From Pinus tabuliformis (taxonomy: Eukaryota > Streptophyta > Pinopsida > Pinales > Pinaceae), in the NCBI GenBank assembly GCA_031772625.1, contig CM062807.1, positions 1,145,119,007 through 1,145,183,006 of the forward strand: 64,000 nt of DNA, in the 5' to 3' direction. The position numbers and the translations under genes were made by a program. The notes under the pieces were generated by a model that did not search any database, was not told where the DNA came from, and saw only the letters and a program-made list of their open reading frames with translations. Shown one piece after another: positions 43,961-55,054 of the stretch (the first letter of the stretch is position 1; every line of letters begins with the position of its first letter).

Positions 43961-44480
43961 TTTGAACTACAGAAGAAGTTCTAAAAGATTCTGAACCTTT
44001 CCTACAAAAAGTAGCATCCACTCCGATATGGCGATGTTCAGAGTGTGGGTTGTCTATGCCAGAAGGCTTTACTGACTGATTCGGTAACTCGTGTCTATCA
44101 CCATGACCATGGCCTTGGACAACGTCTATTGAGAAATACTGTTTAGAAAGCTTTCTATTTTGATGGAACTTTGATGTGTGATCTATGGGGTTAGAAGATG
44201 GGCAAACTGTACTTTTGGAGCATTCGAAATTCACTTGACTTGCCGGAGACTCGAGAAATTCAACACTGTTTAATGTTGAGAGTACAAAACAAGAAGGGCG
44301 AATATTTCCTAACAACATTCCTTGTGAGTGTGTATGTTCCATTATTTCCAATATTTGTTTAAAAATGTGCAAATTCTCAATTTTGACTAGTACTCGTGGA
44401 GTATATCCAAGCCATTGTCGTATGATGATGCCATTCTGGTCAGATACGGGATTGGAGACAGAGCTTTGATATATTTACTG
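43947..44480 (-). pseudogene. SPA-like (suppressor of phyA) gene fragment
   Basis: The open stretch, which has no start Met at its upstream end, reads IIIRQWLGYTPR, then ENLHIFKQILEIMEHTHSQG and NIRPSCFVLSTLNSVEFLES. This is the characteristic part of the kinase-like domain of plant SPA proteins, partners of the COP1 ubiquitin ligase in light signalling, in the pattern LRxWL...LHIFRQIVE...AHSQG...RPSCFV. The coiled coil and WD40 domains are not seen. A sequence break upstream near 44480-44530 could be an exon edge. It lies antisense to the host retroelement. Confidence 0.7.
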
Positions 44481-46299
44481 AAAGTTCCCGAATGCCATGC
44501 TTTAACCTTTGCAGCCGCTTTGCCCTGTGAAGCAACCTATTCCATGATAAAATAGCAATAAAGATTTCAAATATCAGAGACAATATAGAACAAACAATTC
44601 AAAGATCTAGTAGATGTTGCAGGTATTTCCTCAATTGTCTCTATATATATATGAGATGGCATGCCAGAGCATTAGGTAATTTAATCAATTTATTAAAGTG
44701 TCGAATGGTTGGGGTTTCTATACTCGAGGAAATAAATCAAAGAAGGTGTTGAAGTATTGTTTGCAGAAGGCGTGGAAGGAAGGCGGTTTTGGCGTTTGAT
44801 TATTCCACATATCCACATCTTATACTTTATATTTTGCGGTCAAAGGAATTGAAAAGGAAATATGAATAATAAGGAAAATTGTGCACTCAAACTGATCGAA
44901 TTCATGACCTGGTGAGCAGCAATGTTGAGCATTGAAGAGATAGCGTTGAAGGTAATCGAACTTGATTTGTGAATAAATGGCGCTCGTGTTGTGTACCGCG
45001 GTGAGCCATTGAGGAGAAGTGTGGAGGAAGTAACAAAATTTAAACAAAACAAAAGACCTGCATTGAAGACCCTAATACGTTGCGTTGAAAGATTGCGTGG
45101 AAGACCTGCAATGCAATGTGGGAGTGGCCTACATCCAAGTCAAAGGCAAAATAATTAAATGAATAAGGTCGTTGAAAAGTCTTCAACGAATTATTTTTTA
45201 TGGTGGGTATTTTGCTTTATGCTTTTACATGCATAAATTATAAAATTGTTTGAAAGACAACGTTAGATCACTTTTAAGTGATTTCATAAAGTTTTAAAAA
45301 TATTTTAATGGGATTTATGTAAAAACATTTTAAAAAGCAAAGATTTGTAATGGAGAGATAAGATGCATATTTTGTATGGGAGCAATAAGAAGATATTTTG
45401 GGAGAGATAAGGAGTGGATAAATTATTTTTTATTTTGGGAGTAATAAGGGTGAAAGATTGGGATTAATTTTCTAATAAGGTTGATGTTTTTAAATTTTTT
45501 TTTAAGGTGTGAGTTTTGTCATTTTGGATCAATAAGTGTGCTTTTTTCTTTTAAGTGTGGACTGACAAGTGAGATTTTTTTATAAAGTAAGGGATTATTT
45601 CCTTGTAATGGAGTGATAAGGTGTATTTGTTAAGGAGGTCATTTTCATATTTTGTTGAAGAAAGCGGGTGAGTCATTTTTGAAGACAAATTGTTTCAAGG
45701 AGTTCTCATTGTTTGAGAAATTTCATTCACGATGTTGTGAAGGTGAAGATTGATGTACTTCAATATTTAATAAAGGCAATTTTTGTGGTGCTTGTGTCCT
45801 AGATCTGCCCGAAATTGAATAAGGGGATCTTAGGTACACCGTGTGCATGATTTGTGTTTAGATCATCAAACTGCTCTCTTTATATTATGCTTAAAACAAC
45901 TACATGCACATAAGCAAGCTTAAGTACACAAGCACAAAGCGTCACATCATCAACTTGATAAAAGTAATATTCTGCAACAACATTTCACAACAGCTAATCA
46001 AAGCAATCAAATTAAGGATGCTACAAAATCAAGCACTTCAAGCCTAACGACATCAAAAACACTTTTGTTTCACTTGCTAATAAGCCTGTTTTAAATTGAA
46101 TTGTATGGGTGCAATTTCGGTTGTAACTGACACCCTCATTTGATTTGTTACAGTGCATACATTCAGTCAAGTCAGTTGTCACTTGAACATTTATCATTTG
46201 GGTGCATTTTCGACAGTGTTCGACACCCATCATTTTTTTAGCACATTCAGTGCATCACTAAGTGAAGTAATCACACAAGAGTTCAAGACAACAAATATT
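44481..46299. other. no gene seen inside outer retroelement
   Basis: Contains short frames only. The first part may include intron or exon edges of the SPA-like fragment. From about 45180 the sequence is T- and A-rich without coding signs. Confidence 0.45.
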
Positions 46300-46590
46300 T
46301 CAAGCAAGTACAATCAAGCAAGCGAGTGTGTTCATAACAACAACCAAGCAAGCGAGCGTGTCAAAATAAAATCTACAACAAGCGAGCCTGTGTAAAGTTC
46401 ATTAAATCATTCATAACGTTTCGTTCAAGCAAAGCGATCGTCATCAAGTGAGCGTACAATCAGCAGTTCAAGCAAGTGTTTAAAAGCATCAACAATCAAC
46501 AACCAGTACAAGCGAGCATGTCATTTCAGTGATCGACTCAAGTGAGCAATTTTTTCAAGCACGACTTCTACGACAAGCGAGCCTGACTTC
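46300..46590 (+). repeat. degenerate CAAGCGAGC-type repeat in leader of zinc-knuckle gene
   Basis: At least eight copies of (A)CAAGCGAG(C/T)(A/G/C)TG or AAGTGAGC-like words occur at irregular spacing of 20-60 bases. The array ends just before the ATG at 46608. It may be the element's packaging or translation leader, but this is inference. Confidence 0.6.
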
Positions 46591-46607
46591 AAAGTAAGCA
46601 AGGCAAC

Positions 46608-47452
46608 ATGGCGACACACATTCAGTTGTCCCAAATTATTAACAATTTAATGTTATCATCAGCTGGTGACATGGTGCATATCAGCAAAATCACTTTTGCT
46701 GACATTCCAGTGCATATTCAACATGCACATGAAACGATGGAGTTCCTTCAGCTGGAGTTGCAACTGCAGAGAAATGAGTTGCAAGAGAAGCGTGTTGCTT
46801 CCAAGTCTTTGACCAATCCAGAGACTACTGATCATTCGACTTCATTCATCCAACCAGCGTCAAGTGTTGAAGTTGTTCCAGTTCGACTTTCTTCCAAAGC
46901 AATCATCAAGCCATGGGAAGAACTTCAAAGAACAAAAATCGACAAGGATTAGAATATGTCAAAGATAACGACAACTTACATATCCTTGATTATTCAAAGC
47001 CCATTCAGTTCATCAGTGTTAGATTACTTGAACAAATCACCTCAACAAGTTCTCAACAACTTGCAAATCGACGTCAATGCACACAAACTGAAGTTGCAGA
47101 CAAATACAAATCCACACAAACTCAAGTTGCGGACAAATCGATATGTTCTCATTGTCACAGAACCGGTCATCTGGAAGATCAGTGTTTTGATCTCCATCCT
47201 TGTCACCATTGTGGCAAGTCAAATCATTCATCAGAGAAATGCACCAAACAACAACAATCAAGCAGATTGAAGATTGATTATTCATGGATTGATCCCTGGG
47301 AACAATCAAGCAGATTGAAGATTGATTATTCATGGATTGATCCCTGGGAATGGTCATCCACGGTCAAAAGATTGTATAAGTTTTACAATCGAATTCGCTC
47401 ACACATAATGCAACCAATAGTAAAAATGACGAAGGTACTCTCGTGCAGTTGA
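46608..47452 (+). pseudogene. gag-like protein with two zinc knuckles, two overlapping frames
   Basis: The first frame (46608-46952, MATHIQLSQIINNLMLSSAG) is helical, with a Gln/Leu/Glu-rich stretch. The second (46913-47452) overlaps it by 40 bases and carries C-SH-C-HRTG-H-LEDQ-C and C-HH-C-GKSN-H-SSEK-C, two CX2CX4HX4C knuckles, followed by a duplicated 16-residue segment. Double knuckles indicate nucleic-acid binding, as in retroviral nucleocapsids. No protease or polymerase follows; the polypurine tract comes about 480 bases later. Confidence 0.7.
47255..47350 (+). repeat. perfect 48-bp tandem duplication
   Basis: Units 47255-47302 and 47303-47350 are identical and in frame. Each encodes QSSRLKIDYSWIDPWE, after the second zinc knuckle. 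Confidence 0.95.
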
Positions 47453-47940
47453 ATGGGGGAGTACACCAGTGAAACACTCCTACACCTGAAGGGGGGGAGT
47501 TCAAAATTCATAAAACAAGTGAAAGATTGTCTCTCCTTTCAGCTGACAAAGGGGGGAAATGTCAATGAAATTGACAAGTGGTTGTCAGATTGAAAGTCTC
47601 GACAATATCAGCAAAGCAGCCAGTGGGCATCTTCATCAGCTAGTGGGCGATCATCATCAGCAGATACGACAGTGGGCGTTCATCACATTTTGTTAGTGGA
47701 CACAGGACGCTAATTTCAAGCAAAGGACAGTTGGATCCTTTAGCAGCTTGGCACGTGATGGAGTTGTCAAACGACATTCAGAGATGAATCAAACATGCAG
47801 CTGATTCATGTTCTCTTAAGATTTGAGTTTTTTCAGCACCCAACATTGGCGGTTTTTCAGGAAAATGTTTTTTTGAGGATCAACTTGTGAACTTGGAAGA
47901 TGTTTCCTTGTTTGTTTTGGATTTATCATTGAGGGGGGAA

Positions 47941-48294
47941 TGTTAGCCTCACTCTCTTAAAAATCAATAATAAATCCAATTATTAAATTGAATACATAAA
48001 ATCATGAGAATTCCTCAAACCAAGGATTCTAGGTTGGATGAGAGATTCTCTCCAACTAGCTCTCCTAAATTAGTGTGTAAGTTGAGAAATTGTCTCAACC
48101 AAGTGAGTCTAAGTTAGACACACTATCTTAAGACCACTTGCTCATGTATTTAAATGTATTATTAAATTATTTGAATAAGAGAGAAATACATGAGCATGAG
48201 AGACCACATGATGGCTCTCTGCCTTTTCCCCCAGTTTTGTTCTGTGTGTTAATTTGCTGTGCATATGGTTATATGGCTATGTGATTCATCTACA
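47941..48294 (+). repeat. 3' LTR of outer copia-type element (354 bp)
   Basis: Begins TGTTAGCC after a purine tract (GAGGGGGGAA, 47931-47940) and ends CATCTACA at 48294. It is the unbroken template that shows how 26745-26898 and 42856-43028 were once joined. Confidence 0.9.
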
Positions 48295-48690
48295 TTTCAG
48301 AGTTTCGGGTATGGGTACGACTCAAAACGCAGGTTCCTAGAAGTTTTGTGCAACATAACTTTTAACATTGCTTAGTTGCCCTTAGATGCACTCCAAAACC
48401 TTTGAAAGCTTCAAACCTATGACTAAATTGCATGAGAACGAGGCAATAAATATATTCTAAGATGCTCTCACTGGACATGTGTCCTGTTGTCCACGAAATT
48501 GCACACCTGGTAATGTGGGAAAAATCCTCAACCCCACAAGGTGTGTTCTTTGTGGCAACGCTCAGAGAAGGGGATGTCACTTGATTCAAACTCTCTCCGT
48601 TTAGGCTCTCTCTTAACCAAGCCAAGGGGGGTGGTCCCTAAGGAAGATTTCTAAGGAGAGCTTGTTAAACATAACAAGTTATAGGAGATA
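48295..48690. repeat. flank with conserved ~120-bp motif, copy 2
   Basis: The part 48515-48640 repeats the motif seen at 8766-8896 (GGGAAAAATCCTCAACCCC, AAGGTGTG, GGGG-TGTCAC, CTCCGTTTA, CCAAGGGGGG). As at the first site, it lies a short distance before the outer end of a minus-strand copia LTR. No gene. Confidence 0.65.
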
Positions 48691-50403
48691 TGTTAATTTT
48701 AGGTATTTTCTATGCTTAGAGCAATTTATTTCAATTTTCACAGTTAGCTCAATACCTTTTCCAGATTAGCAATCGCATCAGCATTAAAGTAAATTGCAGA
48801 TAGAACATAAACGTAGATCACAGAAGACAAGCAAAGACAAGAGGACACAAGATGTGGCGCTAACCAGAGACAAACCCCAATGTGGGGAAACCTTTGATCA
48901 ATTCTTCTTATATGTTCTTCAATAGTTCAACAGAGAGAGAGAGAGATAGTACATATTCAACAAAAGTCAACACATTGACTTATCTAAATAAGGGCATAGA
49001 TCATCTTTGATACATGAGGTAGCTGAACTTAGTTGAAGACAAGTTGCCTCAATTGATTCTCCCAGGTGACTCCATCACCATGCTGCACCTATCATTGTGC
49101 TGATCCTCATCATCATGCTGCACCTCACTGTGCTACACCATGCTGCACTCATCATCACTATGCTGCATCTCATCATGCTTCATCAATCATGACTGTACCC
49201 ATCGCTGTATTGCATCATGTACCATCATGTGCCATTGTTGCACCATGTTGCCACAACTGTCCCAAGTGCCATTGTTGCACCATGCTAGCCACTGCTGTCC
49301 CACTGTTAGTGACATTGCCATTCCATGTTTGGCATACTGTTGTCCCATTTGCTATGCTCCAAGAAGCACCATTGTGTAGCTGTCCCATTTGGCATGTTGT
49401 ACCTTGCAACTGTCCTAATGAGTTTGCAACACTATGCTATTGTCGCTGTCCCATTGTAGCCTTGCTGCACCATGTCATTGATTGCTGTCCTATTGCTTTC
49501 TCCACCAAGTGACCTTGCTGTCCCATGTATCTGGCTGTTCTGGTTAGGGCGCTAGGGTAGCCCTAAACACCTCACCCAATCCTTGAACAACTCTCTGGAA
49601 AGTTGCGGCACACCCTCATGAGATACCTCTCCTAGCACGTTGCTGTTTTGGGCATGTTTGAGCCTTCAACCTCTCCACATACCTGTGATCAACCTTCTTC
49701 AACTTGGCCTCCAAGCTCAGCTCCTCGACGCTCTAACAGCGGCTCGGTTAGCCTTGAACTAGACCTTAACTCCCTCGCTGCCATGGCCTCTTCTTGTAGC
49801 ATCATACACTGCCCTTTCTTGCACCCAAGACACCTCAATAGACCTGTGTCTAGGGCTTGAACAGACTTGCTGTTAGGGCTGGGTAGACCGCTGTTAGGGC
49901 AGATTTAGGACAACGTTAGGGCTGCTTTAGAACTACGACTAGGGCTTGTTAAGGCCTCCTCCATAGCCGCGTTAAACTTCTTCCATGAGCTCCTTTAGGT
50001 CAACGTAGATCCCTTCCATAGCTTCGTTGGCCTGTCTTCTTTGTTGCGGTTAGGGTAGCCTCCTTTCCTTCAATGTCTAGGGCTTCCACTCCTTGATCTC
50101 TCTTCCACTAAAACCCAAAACAAGTGGAGAGAAATCAAGAGTGAAGTGTGTGTACAAATTGCTCTCAACTCACCTCCTTTTATACTAAAACGTTGAGCAC
50201 ATGTGTGGGTTATTTGGTTGCTGGTCGACCTTGACGAATTGTCTTATAACACAAATAAATTCATAACTCCATGAATACTTATCGTAATCGGACGATCTTT
50301 AGATCAATCCTACACCTCTCGATGAGAGGAGTCCAAGAAAAATATCAGCTGCCATAAATAAGATGACCCACATGGAGGTTGGCCCTAGTTGCCAATTTTA
50401 ACG
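48691..50403 (-). repeat. left LTR of tandem copia (about 1713 bp)
   Basis: From TGTTAATTTTAGG to CAATTTTAACG, where the final A of the expected CA is changed to G. It is collinear with 53139-55054 but lacks about 200 bases present there, including the 60-bp repeat at 54164-54290. The TGCTGCAC-rich block spans 49066-49510. Confidence 0.85.
49066..49510. repeat. degenerate CACCATGCTGCA/CATCATCA low-complexity block
   Basis: Irregular repeats of CATCATCATGCTGCAC and TGTCCCATTTGGCATGTTG-like words. They create long but meaningless His/Cys-rich open frames. The same block is at 53518-53950 in the other LTR. Confidence 0.8.
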
Positions 50404-50499
50404 CTCCCTCTCAACTAGGGAGAAATCCATCTGTTGATCCATCTGCTAGACTGTACTATCTCTGCCATCAATGCCTTGCACTCCTCTGCTTTGTTGAAC

Positions 50500-50820
50500 C
50501 ATGAGGAAGAAGAATTGATCAAGAATGTCTCATACCATTCTCTACTGACCCGAAGTCAGTTCCATATGAAGAGAGTGTGTCATACCACTCTTACTGATCC
50601 TAGATCAGTTCCAAAAGAGAGTGACTTATGTCACTCTTACTGACCCAAAGTTAGTTTCATTGATCCCAGATTCCTAGATCAATATCACAAGAGAATGTCT
50701 CAAACCACTGATACTGATCCCAGATCAGTTTCATTGATCCCAAATCAATATCACAAGAGAATGTCTCAAACCACTCATACTGATCCCAGATCAGTTTCAT
50801 TGATCCCAGATCAATGGAGG
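50500..50820. repeat. 66-bp tandem repeats in copia internal region
   Basis: Two almost perfect 66-bp units start at 50686 and 50752 (CACAAGAGAATGTCTCAAAC...). Looser versions (AATGTCTCATACCA, ACTGATCC-AGATCAGTT) extend back to about 50500, and two of these are also in the partial copy at 55150-55280. Confidence 0.85.
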
Positions 50821-51116
50821 TCATCCTAGCATAGGAAGTACGGTAGATACAACGATGTGTCCATCGATAGTACTACTATGGTCCCTAACCCTATTTCCCT
50901 GCTCATCAGCCAGATGAGAGGTACTTCCCATGAGTCCCAGACTGCATGGGTAGGATGCCTCAATAGGAGAACCTCTCATCCTGTCCATAAGTTGCCACGG
51001 GGTATCACAGGGGAAGGCTGAACCATTCACCTTGTACACAACGCACCATTAGGAGAGGGTGAGTCACCCTATGGTTGCTTGTTGCTCCAAGAAGTACCCC
51101 AAGCCCCCCGGAGTTG

Positions 51117-53126
51117 CTAGAGCTCAATGCATGCATCATGTAGGACCCTCATAGGAGGGTCTCTCAACGGCTCCAAGTCGTTCGGGAAAGTCACAAATTT
51201 GACCTTTCCCCGGGGCTTTGAAAGAATGTGTGCGCCCTGTACATCAGTCTCAATGCAATAAGGTAGTATCTGATGTCTATATGCTAGAGCAATCAAATCC
51301 CCTCTTGTTGATTCTTCAACAATCGAATCCCCTCTGGTTGACACAGAAGATCACGGTGGTATCGATCATGTGTACAAACAACTCACTGAAGAGCTTCCGC
51401 AACCAGGCAACTTCACACGAGGTCATACTCATAGCTATGTATTTGGTTTCAGCGGTGCTTATAACAACTAACTTCTACTTCTTGCTCACCCAGGGTATCG
51501 AAGTAGAATCCAAAGAGAACCAACACTCAGAAGTGTTATAGCGATCCTCCACATTGCCTGCCCAGTCAGCATTCAAATAATCATGTAGCCTTACATTTCC
51601 GGCAGTGTATCTCAATCCATGACAGATAGTGCCTCGAAGATATCCAAAAAGATCCTTGGCACCAATCCAGTGAGGCTCAACCATATATGAGCTCATCACT
51701 GCGAACTGCAAAACATTTATCCTGACGAAAGTTCAACAAGAACATCAATGCAAATGAGTTTATGAAACTCAGAGACATTCCCAAACTGGTCCAACATCAC
51801 TACCACTTGACTTTTGAAAGTTAAGCTCCATCGAGGTAGTCACGGGCTTGCAGTTCACCATTCCAAATCCAGAATCCAACTCCCTCTTAATTTTGCAAAT
51901 GAGAGGGTCTGCACTTGTCAGAAAGACGCCTTAGAAGGTGCTGGTATGAGAGGTCTGTCATCCACAACCTTCAAGCAATGGTTTGGATCGGCGTCACTCC
52001 TAGTGAATCTCAGCTTTATCAGACAGCTATTAATCCTCTCATACTAAGCCTGGGGTGTTTTGCTTCAAGCCATAGAGGGCTTTCTTCCACCTGCAAACAT
52101 GAGATTCTCGATTATGAATCTCAAACCCCTCGAGTTGTTCCAAACCTGTGGACCTGCTACATGAGAGGAATGGTCCCCTTGTAAGATTTTCCTTTGGTAC
52201 ATCTCGGACATGTACCTTTATGCTCTTCTTGAATTCAGGCATCCCTGTCACCATCTGATTGACATTGGGTAGGGCCCCATAATAAGTAGACCTCTGGTGC
52301 TATATATGAGATGTGTCAACTGACATGGTCCCCAATGGACCATCCTGCAACTTAATACAAATTGCCAATCCTGAACTCAAGGATAAAAGAATCTTTGAAA
52401 ATTCTATTTTCAAACACGTACCTTTCCATCGATGAATGCCACCCTGAAACCTTTGATTTCCATTGCTGAAATGGACAGTAGGTTCTTCTTGCGATCAAGT
52501 ACATAAAAGAGATTCTTGTAAATGAATAGAGTTACCCTCATTCAATTGAGGGGTAACATTCCCTACACCCTTTTCGGGATAGGTGGCATTGACTCCAAGT
52601 ATAATCCCACGATTGTTTCCATCTCTATCAAATTAGAGAGAGCACCCTTCTATCCGATGAAGTGCCTTGAAGTACTACAATCAATAAGCCAGATTCCCAC
52701 AAAATCTGAAGGACAGGGCAAATACAAGATAACGCTTCTTTATCTTATCAGAAACAACATTTGATTCTTCATAGCTAGGGTTCCTTGCTTTCTTTGAAGA
52801 GTCGGCCGTATCCTTGATGACCTGCATTACCTGTCATTCCTTTGATCGTTGAAGATGTCCTTGGAATGATTGTTATCATCATCAAGTGATGTGTCCCTTC
52901 CAATCAGACACTCCTTCAGATATTGGCTGAACTTATAATAAACAAGGTATCCAGGCTTCCCATTGAAGTGATCTTTAGGTAGGCCACCATTCTGATAATA
53001 TTCACTGCTTTGACTTCATCTTGGTGAATTTGAAGAGGGATGAGGAATCCATTAATCCTTTTGTTCTTTCCCAATTGTCTTCGGTGATTGCTCTTTCACT
53101 CTTGCTTGGGCTTTGTCTTCACCAGA
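51117..53126 (-). pseudogene. decayed copia pol (protease, RT, RNase H pieces)
   Basis: Minus-strand pieces in the expected order: protease-like IWLIDCSTSRHF near 52640-52705 (catalytic DSGAS lost); reverse transcriptase-like GFEIHNRESHVCRWKKALYG, then LKQ, at 52039-52254; RNase H-like FGYLRGTICHGLRYTAGN and YLNADWAGN at 51475-51711; and a C-terminal stretch ILSKPRGKVKFVTF near 51200-51250. Frameshifts, stops and large deletions separate them, and integrase was not found. Confidence 0.75.
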
Positions 53127-53138
53127 GCTCTGATACCA
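53127..53138 (-). other. primer-binding site, initiator tRNA-Met type
   Basis: Minus-strand TGGTATCAGAGC touching the right LTR at 53139. It is intact despite the decay of the element. Confidence 0.93.
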
Positions 53139-55054
53139 TGTTAATTTTAGGTATGTTCTATGCTTAGAGCAATTTATTTCAATTTTCAAAGTTAGCTCAA
53201 TATCTTTTCCAGATTAGCAATCAAATCAGCATTAAAGTAAATTGCAGATAGAACATAAACGCAGATCACAAAAGACAAGCCAAAACAAGAGGACACAAGA
53301 TGTGGCACTAGCCAGGGACAAACCCCAATGTGGGGAAACCCTTGATCAATTCTTCTTATATTTTCTTCAATAGTTCAGCAGAGAGAGAGAGAGAGAGATA
53401 GTACATATACAACAGAAGGCAACACTTTGACTTATCTAAATAAGAGCATAGATCATCTCTGATACATGAGGTAGCTGAACTCAGTTGAAGACAAGCTGCT
53501 TCAACTGATTCTCTCAGGTGACTCCATCACCATGTTGCACCTATCATTATGCTGTTCCTCATCATCATGCTGCACTTCATCGTGCTGCACCATGCTGCAC
53601 TCATCATCACTATGCTGCATCTCATCATGCTTCATCAATCATGACTATACCCATCGCTGTACTGCATCATGTACCATCATGTGCCATTGTTGCACCATGC
53701 TGCCACAACTGTCCCATGTGCCATAGCTGCACCATGCTAGCCACTGCTGTCCCAATGCTAGTGACATTGCATTCCATGTTTGGCATACTGTTGTCCCATT
53801 TGATATGCTCCAAGAAGCACCATTGTCTAGCTGTCCCATTTGGCATGTTGTACCTTGCAGCTGTCCTAATGAGTTTGCAACACTATGCTATTGTTGCTGT
53901 CCCATTGTAGCATTGCTGCACCATGTCATTGGTTGCTGTCCTATTGCTTTCTCCACCAAGTGACCTTTCTGTCCCGTGTATCTAGCTGCCAACACACCAT
54001 ACAAACGCTGCTCTAAATACGTTTGTATACTGCTGTTCGTGGTTCTTTTGTTTAGGGCATTACGGCAGCCCTAAACTCACACAGTCCTTGAACAACTCTG
54101 CACACCCTCATGAGACACCTCTCCTAGCACGCTGCTGTTTTGGGCATGTTTGAGACCTCAACCACAGTCCCACACTGTCCTTGTTTTGCGGTGGTTAGGA
54201 CTGCGGCCTACCACAGTCCCACACTGTCCTTGTTTTGAGGTGGTTAGGACTGCGGCCTGCCACAGTCCCACGCTGTCACCTACAACCCACTCAAAACAGG
54301 CTTCCCTTACTTTTTCCTTGCCCCAAACAAACCTATGATCACCCTTCTTCAACTTGGCCTCAAAGCTCAGCTCCTCGGCCCTTTAATAGCAGCTCGGTTA
54401 GCCTTGATCTAGACCTTAACTCCCTCGCTGCCATGGCCTCTTCTTATAGCATCATACGCTGGCCTTTCTTGCATCCAAGACACCTCAATAAACCTGTGTC
54501 TAGGGCTTGAACAAACCTGCGGTTAGGGCTAGGTAGACCTGCGGTTAGGGCAGATTTAGGACAACATTAGGGTTGCTTTAGGACTACGACTAGGGCTTGT
54601 TAAGGCCTCCTCCATAGCTACGTTAAACTTCTTCCATGAGCTCCTTTAGGTCAACGTAGATCCCTTCCATAGCTTCATTGGCTTGTCTTCTTTGCTCTGG
54701 CTAGGGCAACCTCCTTTCCTCCAACGTCTAGGGCTTCCACTCCTTGATCTCTTTTCCACTAAAACCCAAAACAAGTGGAGAGAAATCAAGAGTGAAGTGT
54801 GTGTACAAATGGCTCTCAAGTCACCTCCTTTTATAGTAAAACGTTGAGCACATGTGTGGGTTATTTGGTTGCTGGCCGACCTTGACGAATTGTCTTATAA
54901 CACAAATAAATTCATAACTCCATATATAGTTATTGGAATCGAATGATCTTTAGATCAATCTTACACCTCTCGATGAGAGGAGTCTAAGAAAAATATCGGT
55001 TGCCCTAAATAAGATGACCCACATGGAGTTTGGCCCTAGTTGCCAATTTTAACA
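53139..55054 (-). repeat. right LTR of tandem copia (about 1916 bp)
   Basis: From TGTTAATTTTAGG to CCAATTTTAACA, with inverted TGTTAA/TTAACA ends. The TGCTGCAC block (53518-53950) and an additional 60-bp repeat (54164-54290) lie inside. Confidence 0.88.
54164..54290. repeat. 60-bp tandem repeat (just over two units)
   Basis: Units contain CCACAGTCCCACACTGTCCT and GGTGGTTAGGACTGCGGCCT, at about 54164, 54213 and 54260 (the last partial). The array is absent from the partner LTR, so it arose or was lost after insertion. Confidence 0.8.

Larger units (their letters stand above)
26745..48294 (+). mobile_element. outer + strand copia-type element with captured gene fragments, nested
   Basis: Its 3' LTR is 47941-48294. 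Its 5' LTR is in two pieces, 26745-26898 and 42856-43028, because the giant-LTR element inserted between them. A plus-strand primer-binding site (43031-43042), two bases after the 5' LTR end, and a purine tract before 47941 fix its orientation. Without the nested insertion it is about 5.6 kb. The internal region has minus-strand plant gene fragments (43296-44480) and a plus-strand zinc-knuckle protein (46608-47452), but no protease, integrase or reverse transcriptase. It must have depended on proteins from another element. Confidence 0.82.

Noticed and set aside
49066-49512. His/Cys-rich 148-residue open frame (and its counterpart at 53518-53910)
   Set aside because: It is a by-product of CATCAT/TGCTGCAC low-complexity repeats inside an LTR; the frame differs between the two LTR copies.
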